Below are positions 43,473 to 53,588 of a stretch of DNA of 64,000 bases, one piece after another (positions within the stretch are counted from its first letter, which is position 1; every line of letters begins with the position of its first letter). The translations under genes and the position numbers were made by a program. The DNA is taken from the NCBI GenBank assembly GCA_033762815.1, contig JANRLF010000008.1:124001-188000 (forward strand), given 5' to 3'. Source of the stretch: JANRLF01 sp033762815 (GTDB lineage Bacteria; Bacteroidota; Bacteroidia; Chitinophagales; CAIOSU01). The notes beneath the pieces are model-generated. The model was not told the origin of the DNA and searched no databases. It worked only from the letters and a program-made list of their open reading frames with translations.

Positions 43473-44717
43473 ATGAACAGTATCGAACTTATAGAATCGT
43501 TCGCGGAGTTTAAGGACTTTAAAAACATTGACCGCCCCACCATGATGCGGGTATTGGAAGATGTATTCCGCACACTGCTGAGGAAAAAATACGGCAGCGA
43601 CGAAAACTTTGACATCATCGTGAACACCGACAAGGGTGACCTGGAAATTTGGCGCCGCCGTACTATTGTTGAAGATGGCGAGGTAGAAGACGACAACTTG
43701 GAAATAGGCCACAGCGAGGCTCTGAAAATACAGCCCGACTATGAAGTAGGCGAAGAAGCTTATGAAGAAATTACCATCGAGAGCTTTGGCCGCCGTTCGG
43801 TATTGGCGGCTAGCCAAACACTGAAATCGCGGGTGATGGAACTCGAAAAGGATGAAGTATACAAAAAGTATAAAGATAGGGTAGGCGAAATCATCACCGC
43901 AGAAGTATATCAGGTATGGAAAAAGGAAATCCTGTGCCTTGACGATGAGGGGAACGAACTGCTGATGCCCAAGAGCGAACAAATCAAAACCGACTACTAC
44001 AAAAAGGGCGATACCCTACGTGCCGTAGTGAAGAAGGTAGAGATGAAAAACAACAACCCTATCGTTATCCTTAGCCGCACCGATACTGCCTTCTTGGCAA
44101 AACTGTTGGAGTTGGAAGTACCTGAGATATTCGATGGCCTTATCGTTATTAAGAAAATTGTTCGCGAGCCTGGAGAAAAAGCCAAAGTGGCGGTGGAAAG
44201 CTATGACGACCGTATAGACCCGGTAGGTGCTTGTGTGGGGATGAAAGGCAGCCGTATACACGGTATCGTGCGCGAATTGAAGAACGAGAACATCGATATT
44301 ATCAATTATACCAATAATTTAAGCCTGTTGATTCAGCGTTCATTGGCACCGGCAAAAATTACCTCGGTAGAGATTGACGAGGCGAAAAAGGCGGTATCCG
44401 TATATTTGAAGCCCGACCAAGTGTCACTGGCTATAGGCCGTGGTGGCTTAAACATCAAATTGGCGAGCCGCTTGATTGGCTATGAAATTGATGTATATCG
44501 CGATACGGATGAAGTGGAAGATTACGATATTGACTTGGATGAATTTGCGGATGAAATCGATGGCTGGATTATTGACCAGTTGAAGGCCATTGGTTGCGAT
44601 ACAGCGCGCAGTGTGCTCGAGTTAAATAAGGAAGAGCTTGCCCGCCGCGCCGACCTTGAGGAGGAGACCATCAATGAGGTGGTGCGTATCCTGAGGGCCG
44701 AATTTGAGAACAACTAA
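43473..44717 (+). CDS. nusA: Transcription termination/antitermination factor NusA
   Basis: 414 residues. N-terminal RNA-polymerase-binding domain (about 1-120), S1 domain from VGEIITAEVYQVWK (about 135-205), and two KH domains including DPVGACVGMKGSRIHGIVREL and VSLAIGRGGLNIKLASRLIGYEIDV (about 245-350). The C-terminal 60 residues form a helix-hairpin-helix-like end (LKAIGCDTARSVLELN). Lacks the long acidic repeats of E. coli NusA, as expected in this phylum. Operon partner of rimP and infB; in E. coli NusA feeds back on this operon. Confidence 0.97.
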   Translation: MNSIELIESFAEFKDFKNIDRPTMMRVLEDVFRTLLRKKYGSDENFDIIVNTDKGDLEIWRRRTIVEDGEVEDDNLEIGHSEALKIQPDYEVGEEAYEEITIESFGRRSVLAASQTLKSRVMELEKDEVYKKYKDRVGEIITAEVYQVWKKEILCLDDEGNELLMPKSEQIKTDYYKKGDTLRAVVKKVEMKNNNPIVILSRTDTAFLAKLLELEVPEIFDGLIVIKKIVREPGEKAKVAVESYDDRIDPVGACVGMKGSRIHGIVRELKNENIDIINYTNNLSLLIQRSLAPAKITSVEIDEAKKAVSVYLKPDQVSLAIGRGGLNIKLASRLIGYEIDVYRDTDEVEDYDIDLDEFADEIDGWIIDQLKAIGCDTARSVLELNKEELARRADLEEETINEVVRILRAEFENN

Positions 44718-44740
44718 AAAAGAAAAGCAGAGGCGATTAC

Positions 44741-47602
44741 ATGTCGGAAGATATTAAACTATTAAGATTACCAGTTGTAGCTAAGGAGTTCAATGTGAGC
44801 GTGAATACGATCATTGACCACCTGAAGGACAAAGGATTCAACGGCATCAACCCCGCCACGAAAGTGACGCCTGAGATGTACGATGTACTCCGCGTGGCTT
44901 TTCAAAAGGACGCGGAAATTAAGTCGAAGGCAGAACAAATCAGCCTAAGCAAAGGCAATAGGGAAGACGTGGTGATAGATACGAAGAAACCTGCTGCCCG
45001 TAGGGAAGAGGAAGAGGAAATCATCAATATCAAAACGACGAGCGTAAGTAGGCCTGTAGTTGAAAAACCTGCCGAGCGCCCACCTGTAAAAAAAGAAGAA
45101 CCAGCACCGGCACCGGCTCCAGCACCTACACCGGAACCTGTAGCAGAAGTACCTCAAGCCAAGGCAGAAACAACTGCACCGAAATTGGAAGGTCCGAAGG
45201 TGATGGGCAAAATCGATTTAAGCCCTAAACCAAAACCTGCGCCCTCTAAGCCCGAAACAAAAGAGGAAAAAGTTGCCCCTAAAGAAACTGCTACTGCACC
45301 AGCAGCCCCACCCAAGGAAGAGCCTAAGCCGGTAGTTGAAGAGAAAACCGAAACCACCCAACCACCAGTTGCTGCGGAAGAAGAATTTTTCCGAAGGACG
45401 GAAAAACAAACTTTATCAGGACCTAAGTTGGTGGGCCGTATAGAACTACCGGTAAAGCAGGACAAACCCGCTGCCAAGCCCGAAGAAGATGCAGGAGGTG
45501 CTGGCGGGGAACGCAGGAAGCGCAAACGACTAGTGCGCCCTGAGCGTATTACGTTGAAGGATCAGCCTGACCAACAACGCCCCCAAGGTGGCGGACAAGG
45601 CGGTGGCTTTAATAGGCCAGGCGGTGGCGGTGGACCACGTGGAGGCGGCGGACATAATCGCCCAGGTCAGCGCCCACCCGTTACAGAACAGAAGACCGAG
45701 GTAACTGAAAAAGAAATACAGGAAAAGATTAAAAATACCCTGGCGAAGCTTGGCGGTGGCGGAGGGTCGAAAGGAAAAGCCAAGGCCAAACTCAAACGCC
45801 AGCGTAGGGAAGATATGGCCGCAGCCGAAGAGGCCGCGGAAGGAGGAGGCAACATACTACAGGTAACGGAATTTGTATCAGTAAGCGAGTTGGCAAGCTT
45901 AATGAATGTTTCACCTACCGAGGTAATCAGCAAGTGTATGCAATTGGGCATCATCGTGTCCATCAATCAACGCTTGGATGCTGAGGTGATAGAGTTGGTA
46001 GCATCGGAGTTTGACTATGAAGTGCAGTTCCAAAACGTAAGCGAAGACGAAGAGGAACTGAAAGACGACGATGACAATCCGGAAGATTTGGTGGAACGTG
46101 CCCCCATTGTTACGGTTATGGGCCACGTTGACCATGGTAAAACATCCTTGCTTGACCATATCCGTAGTGCCAACGTAGCTGCCAAAGAGGCTGGGGGTAT
46201 TACCCAGCACATTGGAGCATATGAGGTAACTACCGATGATGGGCGTAAAGTAGTATTCTTGGATACGCCTGGTCACGAAGCGTTTACTGCCATGCGCGCA
46301 CGCGGTGCCAAAGTAACCGACGTGGCGGTGATTGTAATTGCTGCTGACGATCAAGTGATGCCCCAAACCCGTGAGGCTATCAGCCATGCGCAAGCTGCTG
46401 GTGTGCCCATGATATTCGCCATCAACAAAATAGATAAGGACGGTGCCAACCCCGACAAGATTAGGGAACAATTGGCAAACATGAACCTATTGGTGGAAGA
46501 ATGGGGCGGTAAATTCCAAAGTCAGGAGATTTCAGCCAAGAAAGGTACCAATATCGATAAGCTGTTGGATAAAATATTGCTGGAAGCAGAATTGCTGGAG
46601 CTAAAAGCCAATCCGGATAAGCCAGCTAGGGGAACCGTGCTGGAAGCTTCCTTGGATAAAGGTCGCGGCTTCGTCGCCACGGTACTGGTAAGCGGGGGTA
46701 CATTACGCAATGGCGACATTATGGTAGCTGGTGTCAACTATGGCAAAATAAAGGCCATGTTCAACGAAAAAGGGCAAAAAGTGAAAGAGGCTGGCCCTGC
46801 CACTGCCGTATTGATACTGGGACTTGACGGTGCTCCACAGGCCGGTGAAATATTCAAAGTGTATGAAAGCGACAGCGATGCCAAACAAGTGGCCAATAAA
46901 CGCCAGCAAATTTTGCGCGAGCAGGGTCTTCGTACCAAGAAACATATTACTCTGGATGAAATTGGCCGCCGATTGGCTTTGGGTACCTTCAAAGAACTGA
47001 ATGTAATCATCAAAGGTGACTTCGATGGTTCCGTAGAGGCATTGAAAGACTCCTTGCTGAAGCTTTCAACTCCTGAAGTACAGGTAGGCGTGGTGCATAG
47101 TGGTGTTGGCCAAATCACCGAATCGGACGTGTTGCTTGCCTCTGCTTCCGATGCAGTAATTATAGGTTTCCAAGTGCGCCCATCAGTCAATGCCCGCAAA
47201 CTGGCCGAAAAAGAGAACATCGAGATACGCATGTACTCCATCATTTACGATGCCATTGACGAGGTGAAGACCGCCATGGAAGGTTTGTTGGAGCCGAAGA
47301 TAGAAGAAACCATTACCGGTTATGCCGAGGTGCGCGAGGTGTTCAAGATAACCAAAGTGGGCACCATTGCGGGCTGTGTAGTTACGGAAGGCCGCGTATT
47401 GCGTACCTGCAAGCTTCGTGTGATACGTGAAGGCATTGTGGTGCACAGCGGCGAAATGGCCAGCCTGAAACGCTTCAAAGACGACGTGAAGGACGTTATT
47501 ATGGGCCAAGACTGCGGTATCAGCATCAAAAACTACAACGACATACAAGTAGGCGATACCCTAGAAGCTTACACTGAAAAAGAAGTGAAGCGGAAGCTGT
47601 AA
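44741..47602 (+). CDS. infB: Translation initiation factor IF-2
   Basis: 953 residues. The N-terminal segment LLRLPVVAKEFNVSVNTIIDHL is the usual IF2-N opening. A long low-complexity linker is Pro/Ala/Glu-rich (about 110-240) and then Gly-rich (about 285-310). The GTPase domain has G1 GHVDHGKT (about 460), G3 DTPGH and G4 NKID; domains II-IV follow to the end with ETITGYAEVREVFKI. It positions initiator tRNA on the 30S subunit. No terminator was found directly after it. Confidence 0.97.
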   Translation: MSEDIKLLRLPVVAKEFNVSVNTIIDHLKDKGFNGINPATKVTPEMYDVLRVAFQKDAEIKSKAEQISLSKGNREDVVIDTKKPAARREEEEEIINIKTTSVSRPVVEKPAERPPVKKEEPAPAPAPAPTPEPVAEVPQAKAETTAPKLEGPKVMGKIDLSPKPKPAPSKPETKEEKVAPKETATAPAAPPKEEPKPVVEEKTETTQPPVAAEEEFFRRTEKQTLSGPKLVGRIELPVKQDKPAAKPEEDAGGAGGERRKRKRLVRPERITLKDQPDQQRPQGGGQGGGFNRPGGGGGPRGGGGHNRPGQRPPVTEQKTEVTEKEIQEKIKNTLAKLGGGGGSKGKAKAKLKRQRREDMAAAEEAAEGGGNILQVTEFVSVSELASLMNVSPTEVISKCMQLGIIVSINQRLDAEVIELVASEFDYEVQFQNVSEDEEELKDDDDNPEDLVERAPIVTVMGHVDHGKTSLLDHIRSANVAAKEAGGITQHIGAYEVTTDDGRKVVFLDTPGHEAFTAMRARGAKVTDVAVIVIAADDQVMPQTREAISHAQAAGVPMIFAINKIDKDGANPDKIREQLANMNLLVEEWGGKFQSQEISAKKGTNIDKLLDKILLEAELLELKANPDKPARGTVLEASLDKGRGFVATVLVSGGTLRNGDIMVAGVNYGKIKAMFNEKGQKVKEAGPATAVLILGLDGAPQAGEIFKVYESDSDAKQVANKRQQILREQGLRTKKHITLDEIGRRLALGTFKELNVIIKGDFDGSVEALKDSLLKLSTPEVQVGVVHSGVGQITESDVLLASASDAVIIGFQVRPSVNARKLAEKENIEIRMYSIIYDAIDEVKTAMEGLLEPKIEETITGYAEVREVFKITKVGTIAGCVVTEGRVLRTCKLRVIREGIVVHSGEMASLKRFKDDVKDVIMGQDCGISIKNYNDIQVGDTLEAYTEKEVKRKL

Positions 47603-47678
47603 ACTATTAGTGAGTAGCGAGTAGTTTGGCTTTACAATATTGATAAAGGGTAGCTCCATTATTATGCCAGGCAATAAG

Positions 47679-47686
47679 TATTTTTG
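47679..47686 (+). promoter_or_regulatory. -7 promoter element for the DnaJ-domain gene
   Basis: TATTTTTG matches TAnnTTTG 18 bases before the ATG at 47704; the -33 box is weak. Confidence 0.45.
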
Positions 47687-47703
47687 TCCGTGCAAATAGG
47701 GCA

Positions 47704-48216
47704 ATGGATTATTACTACCGCATATTGGGCTTACAACCGGGGGCAAAGGAAGAAGATATCAAGAAGGCTTACCGACGGCTGGTGCTGAAGTACCATCCAG
47801 ATAGGAATGGAAACAATCCGAAAGCTGTGGAGCGCTTTAGGGAAGTACAAAAAGCCTATGAAGTATTAACCAGCCAACCAACTTACCAATATAAGCCCAG
47901 GGGTTCCTCCGCAAGGCGGGATTCGCAATACGAATATCGCCACCAACATACTGAATACAAGCAAAACATCAATTGGGAAGCTTATTACCAAGCGAAGGCT
48001 GATGAGGCAAGGGCAAAAAAGGCAGAAAGCAATCGAACATGGTACTCTTCATTGTTTGTTGTTGCTATTCTCATGTCATTGCGGATTTTACTGCAAGATA
48101 GTTGTAACAATAATCCGAATGAGGCACAGTACCAGCAATACTATGAATTATTTAAAGCAGATACGCTGAATACTGATTCAATAATCTTGCATTACACCAA
48201 AGATACCATGCGATAA
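47704..48216 (+). CDS. DnaJ-domain protein with C-terminal membrane segment
   Basis: 170 residues. J domain at 1-60 with KAYRRLVLKYHPDRNG carrying the HPD motif that stimulates DnaK ATPase. A Gln/Tyr-rich, charged middle (about 65-110) leads to one hydrophobic helix (about 117-133, SSLFVVAILMSLRILL) and a short polar end. No zinc-finger or substrate-binding domains, so it is a type III J protein, probably recruiting DnaK to the membrane. The partner process is unknown. Confidence 0.9.
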   Translation: MDYYYRILGLQPGAKEEDIKKAYRRLVLKYHPDRNGNNPKAVERFREVQKAYEVLTSQPTYQYKPRGSSARRDSQYEYRHQHTEYKQNINWEAYYQAKADEARAKKAESNRTWYSSLFVVAILMSLRILLQDSCNNNPNEAQYQQYYELFKADTLNTDSIILHYTKDTMR

Positions 48217-48222
48217 GATTAG

Positions 48223-50571
48223 CTAATTCAAAGCACCGCTATTGACAATGCGGATTTTGGCATACTTGAGCATGATGCGTTTCTCGCCCATTCCCTCGAA
48301 AGAAAGGGTAGCTATACGGTTATCTTTGGCCCCCTCAATGCTAATGATTTTACCCATGCCGAATTTCTGGTGCTCGATTTCCATGCCAGCCTGCAATAAA
48401 GAAGGGTCATCGGCCTTAAAGCCCGGGCTGGGCACATAATCGCTTACGACTGTACGCTGTGATGGGCGGGGCGTAAATGTTTTGGAAAATTCCTCCCGCA
48501 TGAAAGGCTTTTCTACAAAATTATTGGCCTTGCTTCGGTGTCCTAAAAACTCAATATTGGCAGGATTCAGTTCGTCAATAAAGCGGCTGGGTTCGCAGTA
48601 GGTTAGTTGGCCGAAACGGTAGCGCTGCAGGGCATAGCTGATGGTTAGGTGTCCTTTTGCACGGGTAACGGCCACATAAAATAAACGGCGTTCTTCTTCC
48701 AAATCTTCCCTGGAATTAACGGACATCATGCTTGGAAAGAGGCCTTCTTCCAAGCCTACGGCATACACGCACTGAAACTCCAATCCCTTGGCCGCATGTA
48801 TGGTCATTAGCTTCACCTGGTCCACCTCGCCCTTATTGTCGTCCTGGTCGGTCAGCAACATAATATCTTGCAGGTATGCCCCCAAGCTTAGGTCAATCGT
48901 ATTCTCGCCTTCAGCTACCTCGTCGCGCTCTGAAAACTCTTTAATACCATTCAATAATTCCTGCAAGTTTTCATAGCGGCTAATGCCTTCCACCGTTTTG
49001 TCATCATACAATTCCTTCAAAAGCCTTGATGAGCGGGCGATATGCGAGGCCAAATCAAAAGCTTTGTGCGTGGTCAGCATGGTAGCAAAGCTTTTGATCA
49101 TTTGCACAAAATCAATAATCAAATGCTGCGTACGGGTCTGTATGCTAGGGTAAAACTCAATGGTTTCCAATATGTTCCATAACCGCTTACCCTGCTGTGA
49201 GGCTATTACAGTGGCCTTCTCAATGGTACTGTCGCCAATGCCCCTACCCGGATAATTGATGATACGCCTTAGCGCCTCTTCATCATAATGGTTCACGGTC
49301 AGCTTCAGGTAAGCCAACATATCTTTGATTTCTTTCCGCTGATAGAAGGAAAGACCGCCATACACTTTGTAGGCAATGTTGTTCCTACGCAAGGCTTCCT
49401 CAAAAGACCTCGATTGGGCATTAGTGCGGTACAGTATCGCAAAATCATCGTTGCGGTAGTGCTCGCGCATCTTGTATTCAAATATGCTATCGGCCACTAT
49501 CCTACCCTCGTCATTGTCGCTTAGGGCCTTTACCACCTTTATCTTTTCACCATCGCCATTACTGGTCCATATCTTCTTGGGCAGCTGCAACTTGTTTTTG
49601 GTAATGATTTCATTGGCAGCGTTCACTATATGGTTGGTACTTCTATAGTTCTGCTCCAATTTGAACACCCGCATATCGGGATAATCTTTTTGGAAGTTGA
49701 GAATATTCTGTATATCAGCCCCACGGAAGGAATAGATGCTTTGCGCATCATCGCCTACCACGCAAATGTTTTCATGTACCGCCGCCAATTTTTTGGTAAT
49801 CAGGTATTGGGCGAAATTGGTGTCCTGATACTCATCCACTAAAATATACTGGAACTTATGCTGGTACTTATGCAGTACCTCCGGGTGTGTGGCCAATAAC
49901 TCGTACATTTTGAACAAAAGGTCGTCAAAGTCCATGGCACCACTTTGGAAGCAACGCTTGGCATACATTTCATACAGCAGGCCCAGCTTCGGACGGCCAC
50001 TCTGGGCATCGTCGCTCATAATATTCACGTCCTTTTGGTAGGCAGCCGGGCTGATAAGGTTGTTCTTGGCATTACTGATGCGGTTGAACACCACATTGGG
50101 CTTATAGAGCTTATCGTTCAGTTCCAATTCTTTTACCAGTTGCCTGATAACGCTTTTGCTATCGTCGGTATCGTAAATGGTAAAGTTGCTGGGGTATCCA
50201 ATCTTGTCATGTTCCACCCTTAAGATACGGGCGAATATGGAGTGGAAGGTCCCCATCCAAATATTCTTCGCCTCCCCACCAATGATTTTGTGTATCCGCT
50301 CACGCATTTCCTTGGCGGCCTTATTAGTAAAGGTCAAAGCCAAAATACTGAATGCGTCTACCCCCCTACGGATAGGTTCACCCAACTCGTCCAAAATCAA
50401 CTCCCCATCCTCGGTTACCTTTGGCAAACCACCCTTTTCTATCAGGTAAGCGATTCGATAGGTCAATACCCTGGTTTTACCCGAACCCGGCCCGGCAATG
50501 ACCATAACAGGTCCTTCCGTATGCATCACCGCAGCCCGTTGGGCATCATTCAGCTCGTCCAAATAATTCAT
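48223..50571 (-). CDS. UvrD/PcrA-type superfamily 1 DNA helicase
   Basis: 782 residues from the ATG at 50571 (MNYLDELNDAQRAAV). Q motif LNDAQRAAV, Walker A GPGSGKT, motif II DEYQDTN, GDDAQSIYSFRGA, LEQNYRST, and the late motifs MTIHAAKGLEFQCVYAVGLEEGLFPS and VAVTRAKGHLTISYA are all present. The C-terminal KFGMGKIISIEG ... LKYAKIRIV is a PcrA-type Tudor-like domain that contacts RNA polymerase. Acts in nucleotide excision repair and in clearing recombination intermediates. Confidence 0.95.
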   Translation of the reverse strand: MNYLDELNDAQRAAVMHTEGPVMVIAGPGSGKTRVLTYRIAYLIEKGGLPKVTEDGELILDELGEPIRRGVDAFSILALTFTNKAAKEMRERIHKIIGGEAKNIWMGTFHSIFARILRVEHDKIGYPSNFTIYDTDDSKSVIRQLVKELELNDKLYKPNVVFNRISNAKNNLISPAAYQKDVNIMSDDAQSGRPKLGLLYEMYAKRCFQSGAMDFDDLLFKMYELLATHPEVLHKYQHKFQYILVDEYQDTNFAQYLITKKLAAVHENICVVGDDAQSIYSFRGADIQNILNFQKDYPDMRVFKLEQNYRSTNHIVNAANEIITKNKLQLPKKIWTSNGDGEKIKVVKALSDNDEGRIVADSIFEYKMREHYRNDDFAILYRTNAQSRSFEEALRRNNIAYKVYGGLSFYQRKEIKDMLAYLKLTVNHYDEEALRRIINYPGRGIGDSTIEKATVIASQQGKRLWNILETIEFYPSIQTRTQHLIIDFVQMIKSFATMLTTHKAFDLASHIARSSRLLKELYDDKTVEGISRYENLQELLNGIKEFSERDEVAEGENTIDLSLGAYLQDIMLLTDQDDNKGEVDQVKLMTIHAAKGLEFQCVYAVGLEEGLFPSMMSVNSREDLEEERRLFYVAVTRAKGHLTISYALQRYRFGQLTYCEPSRFIDELNPANIEFLGHRSKANNFVEKPFMREEFSKTFTPRPSQRTVVSDYVPSPGFKADDPSLLQAGMEIEHQKFGMGKIISIEGAKDNRIATLSFEGMGEKRIMLKYAKIRIVNSGALN

Positions 50572-50678
50572 GTAGGTAAAAATAGCGGTTTCGGCACTTT
50601 CAATAAAGGCCAAAACCTTACTGTTGAAAACTTAGCAACAATGTGGTAAAGGAACTTGTTCCTCTTTATCCTAATCCC

Positions 50679-52040
50679 CTAAAGGATTACGTCCTCCAGT
50701 TTCAAGGCAGCCTTTTCCTTCTTCTTGACGAAAGTATCAGGGTTCAAGATGGTTTTAAAGGCATTGAACCTTTGGAACTTCAACTTCACCACTTTTTTCA
50801 AGGTAGGGTCGGTCAATTTCTGGTAGGCAGCGGAAACTTTGTAAACATTATCGGCAATAGTACCTTGCACTGATTTATAGTAAGCGTTGAAATTAGCTTG
50901 ATCCTGCGCGTTGGGCACTTTCTTACCTAATACGGCATTTGAATCCATCCCCACAAATGGTTCCGTTTTCTTAATCTCTTCAAGGTCATTATAAATTTGC
51001 GGCAATGTTTCCAAGGTTTTCAAGTTGGCTTTTATAGCGTTGGCCATTGCCATGTCTTCTGCTTTAGTGAAGTGGTCTATAGCACCGGCAAAATCAAACT
51101 TGTACAAGGCATCGTATGATTGGGCCTTTTCCATATTCTTGGTGTCGGCCATTTTTTCATAATACATTGATGCCAATTGGTAGTTACCGCCATCAAAAGC
51201 CGCAGATGCCAGCTTGTCAAGGCCACCACTGTTTTTAGTGCTTACATAGTAATCGGCTATTTTATTGTATTGGGCGTTGGCAGCATCTTCTTGGCCCATT
51301 TCAAAAAGGCGGTCAGCATATTTTTTGATGCCATCCATGTGGTGCCCTTTATCGTAAGCGGTATAAGCCTTTTCATAAAAAGCTACGTCCTTTTCGCCCA
51401 AGCCCCAATAAATATCACCAGCTTTCTTGGTGCCTTCGGGGCTACCGGTCTTTTCATAGGCTTCTGCGGCCTTTGCATAATATTCAGGTCCTTTCGAATA
51501 GTAGTTGTCTCCTATTTCTGTCAACTTTTCGGTCACCTGGCCCTGCTCGTAGTAGCTAAATGCCAATGAATCGTACTCAGGCCCTTTGGCGCTGTAATAA
51601 TCGCCAACCGTTTTGTAGCCGTCTTTTGATGCCCCGCCTTTAACGTAAGCATCCAATGCTTTCTTTATCAGTTTACTTTCATTCTTGGCATCTTCGGAAG
51701 CATTTTCCATATACTCCTCTGCAATACGAATTTGCCCCTGCTTTTTTACAGCAGTACCGCCTCGGGTGTAATAGGTTGTTGCACCATTATAGTCCCTTGC
51801 ATCTACTAAGGCATCGCCTATAGTAGTGTACATTTCTTCTTTGGTCTTTCCCACCTTAGTGTAAAGCTCAATAGCCTTTTTCAGCAATTCGTTTTTCTCG
51901 GTTCCAGTAAGGGTAACCGCTTTTTTCAGATACTCATCTGCTTTTGCCAAGTCCTTGTCTTGGGCAAATAGCACCGATGGTATAAAAAACAAGGAAAAAA
52001 GTAAGGTATGAAAGCTGTATTTGGATAGCTGTAGGTACAT
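50679..52040 (-). CDS. Exported helical-repeat (TPR/Sel1-like) protein, unknown
   Basis: 453 residues with a signal peptide (about 7-26, ending SVLFAQD). From 30 to about 330 it is an alpha-solenoid of irregular 30-38-residue units rich in Tyr, Ala and Lys, with recurring Gly-Asp-x-Tyr-Tyr openings (GDYYSAKGPEYDSLAFSYYE, GDNYYSKGPEYYAKAAEAYE). It resembles TPR or Sel1 repeats without matching either consensus well. The C-terminal 110 residues are helical and basic. No catalytic motif; probably a periplasmic or outer-membrane scaffold. Confidence 0.75.
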   Translation of the reverse strand: MYLQLSKYSFHTLLFSLFFIPSVLFAQDKDLAKADEYLKKAVTLTGTEKNELLKKAIELYTKVGKTKEEMYTTIGDALVDARDYNGATTYYTRGGTAVKKQGQIRIAEEYMENASEDAKNESKLIKKALDAYVKGGASKDGYKTVGDYYSAKGPEYDSLAFSYYEQGQVTEKLTEIGDNYYSKGPEYYAKAAEAYEKTGSPEGTKKAGDIYWGLGEKDVAFYEKAYTAYDKGHHMDGIKKYADRLFEMGQEDAANAQYNKIADYYVSTKNSGGLDKLASAAFDGGNYQLASMYYEKMADTKNMEKAQSYDALYKFDFAGAIDHFTKAEDMAMANAIKANLKTLETLPQIYNDLEEIKKTEPFVGMDSNAVLGKKVPNAQDQANFNAYYKSVQGTIADNVYKVSAAYQKLTDPTLKKVVKLKFQRFNAFKTILNPDTFVKKKEKAALKLEDVIL

Positions 52041-52264
52041 ATGGTGATTGTTGAGTGAACAGATAACGTACTAATATAGAAATTTTCTAGGCATGCCCGA
52101 AAAATGTAAAATAAGATTTTTTAAAAAACGTTAATAAGCCCCTGTTTGGTGTAGGTGGGAAATGACGAATCAAGCAATAATTTCTTCATCGCACAAGTTA
52201 TCCTGTTACAATTCGCATAAGTAGTTTCCTGTGCCTGAATAGTTTACCACCAAATTCCGACAAC
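52041..52264. other. Divergent intergenic region
   Basis: 224 bases between two divergently oriented exported-protein genes. AT-rich in its left half with a T-run/A-run at 52111-52126. I found no TAnnTTTG element at a sensible position on either strand and no notable hairpin. Confidence 0.5.
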
Positions 52265-53569
52265 ATGATACGCATACTGATGATAGCCCTGATGGCAATG
52301 GGCTTTAGCAAAGATTCCGATGCTCCTAAGCCGCTTTCGCAGATTTGCCCTATTAAATGGAAAGCGCATATTGGCAACACTACACTCCGCACCAATATGG
52401 TAGTGGATGGGGGCAGATTATATATAGGGTCGAACGGGGAACATTATAAGGATTACGCCTTGGATAATGGCAATGGGCTGAAGGCCATTGACCTAAGGAC
52501 CGGCAAAATATTGCAGACCTATGGTGCTGAAATATTGGGCGATATGGACGTAAATGGGGTGGCTATACTAGGTGACAGTATTTTCTTTGGCAACGACAAT
52601 GAAGAGGTAATGTGCTACCACAAATCAGGTGCATTACTTTGGCGCATACCCGCATCAGGCGACGTGGAAACCAAGCCCATATTGGTAAACATAGACAGCG
52701 ACGGCGCAATGGACCTGATATATGCCACCGAGAGTGGCGAGATTGCAGCTATAGATACTAGGGACGGAAAGAAAAAATGGAGTTTCAAAATCAAGGATTT
52801 CAGCGGTTGGACAAAAACAGATAACCGCTATTTGTTTAAAGTTGGGGCATGGTTTAGCAACGGCAATGGATTTATGGCAGCACCAGCAGTGGCCGACCTG
52901 AACAAGGATAAGGTAGCTGACTTTGTGTATATGGCCCGTGACGGCAATGCCTACGCCCTGAATGGAAAGAACGGAACCCTGCTTTGGAAACTAGCTACGG
53001 GGGTTACTTTCAATTCATTTACCCCGCTACTTGAGAACAATGATGGCCACGCTATGTATATGCCTTATGTGTTGGAAGATCAAAAAGGCTGGCATCAATA
53101 CCTGATTAAGGTAAATTCGAATGGCAAGATTGTAAGCAAGCTGGAATGTGCCAATTTGAACTATCATGGAGGTCTCACCCAAATTGGCCAAAGGATAATA
53201 TCTCCCTCGTACGACACGATAGTGGCATTTGAAGGCGGAAAGGTCATAAAAATGCCTTATGGGCTGAAGCCGCAAAAGCAATACTATTGGGAAGAAGATA
53301 TTACCGCCCAGGTACAGTATTTCGACCTGATGAAACTTGGCCATCCTCAATACATTGTGTTAAGGCAAAATGGCCTAGTAGAGGTAATGGACGATGCATC
53401 GCTGGTACCCCTTCGCAAATATTCCCTGCCAAACGGGACTGAAACTACCCCATTGATAACAGATGCTGACAACGATGGAAAGTTGGAGATGCTGGTGAGT
53501 TGTTATGATGGGTATCTCTATTGCTTTTCGCTGGGCATACCAAGCAAGCAGTACTATTCTAGCCGATAA
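52265..53569 (+). CDS. PQQ-like beta-propeller repeat protein
   Basis: 434 residues. A short hydrophobic start (MIRILMIALMAMGFS) may be a weak signal peptide. Blades of a WD40/PQQ-binding-like propeller repeat through the chain: GLKAIDLRTGKILQTYG, EIAAIDTRDGKKKWSF, AYALNGKNGTLLWKL. Blades with NIDSDGAMDLIY and DADNDGKLEMLVS carry Asp-rich loops like calcium-binding FG-GAP units. No enzymatic residues could be identified. It is 19 bases upstream of the next gene, suggesting co-transcription. Confidence 0.8.
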   Translation: MIRILMIALMAMGFSKDSDAPKPLSQICPIKWKAHIGNTTLRTNMVVDGGRLYIGSNGEHYKDYALDNGNGLKAIDLRTGKILQTYGAEILGDMDVNGVAILGDSIFFGNDNEEVMCYHKSGALLWRIPASGDVETKPILVNIDSDGAMDLIYATESGEIAAIDTRDGKKKWSFKIKDFSGWTKTDNRYLFKVGAWFSNGNGFMAAPAVADLNKDKVADFVYMARDGNAYALNGKNGTLLWKLATGVTFNSFTPLLENNDGHAMYMPYVLEDQKGWHQYLIKVNSNGKIVSKLECANLNYHGGLTQIGQRIISPSYDTIVAFEGGKVIKMPYGLKPQKQYYWEEDITAQVQYFDLMKLGHPQYIVLRQNGLVEVMDDASLVPLRKYSLPNGTETTPLITDADNDGKLEMLVSCYDGYLYCFSLGIPSKQYYSSR

Positions 53570-53588
53570 CCATTTAAATATATCCGAC

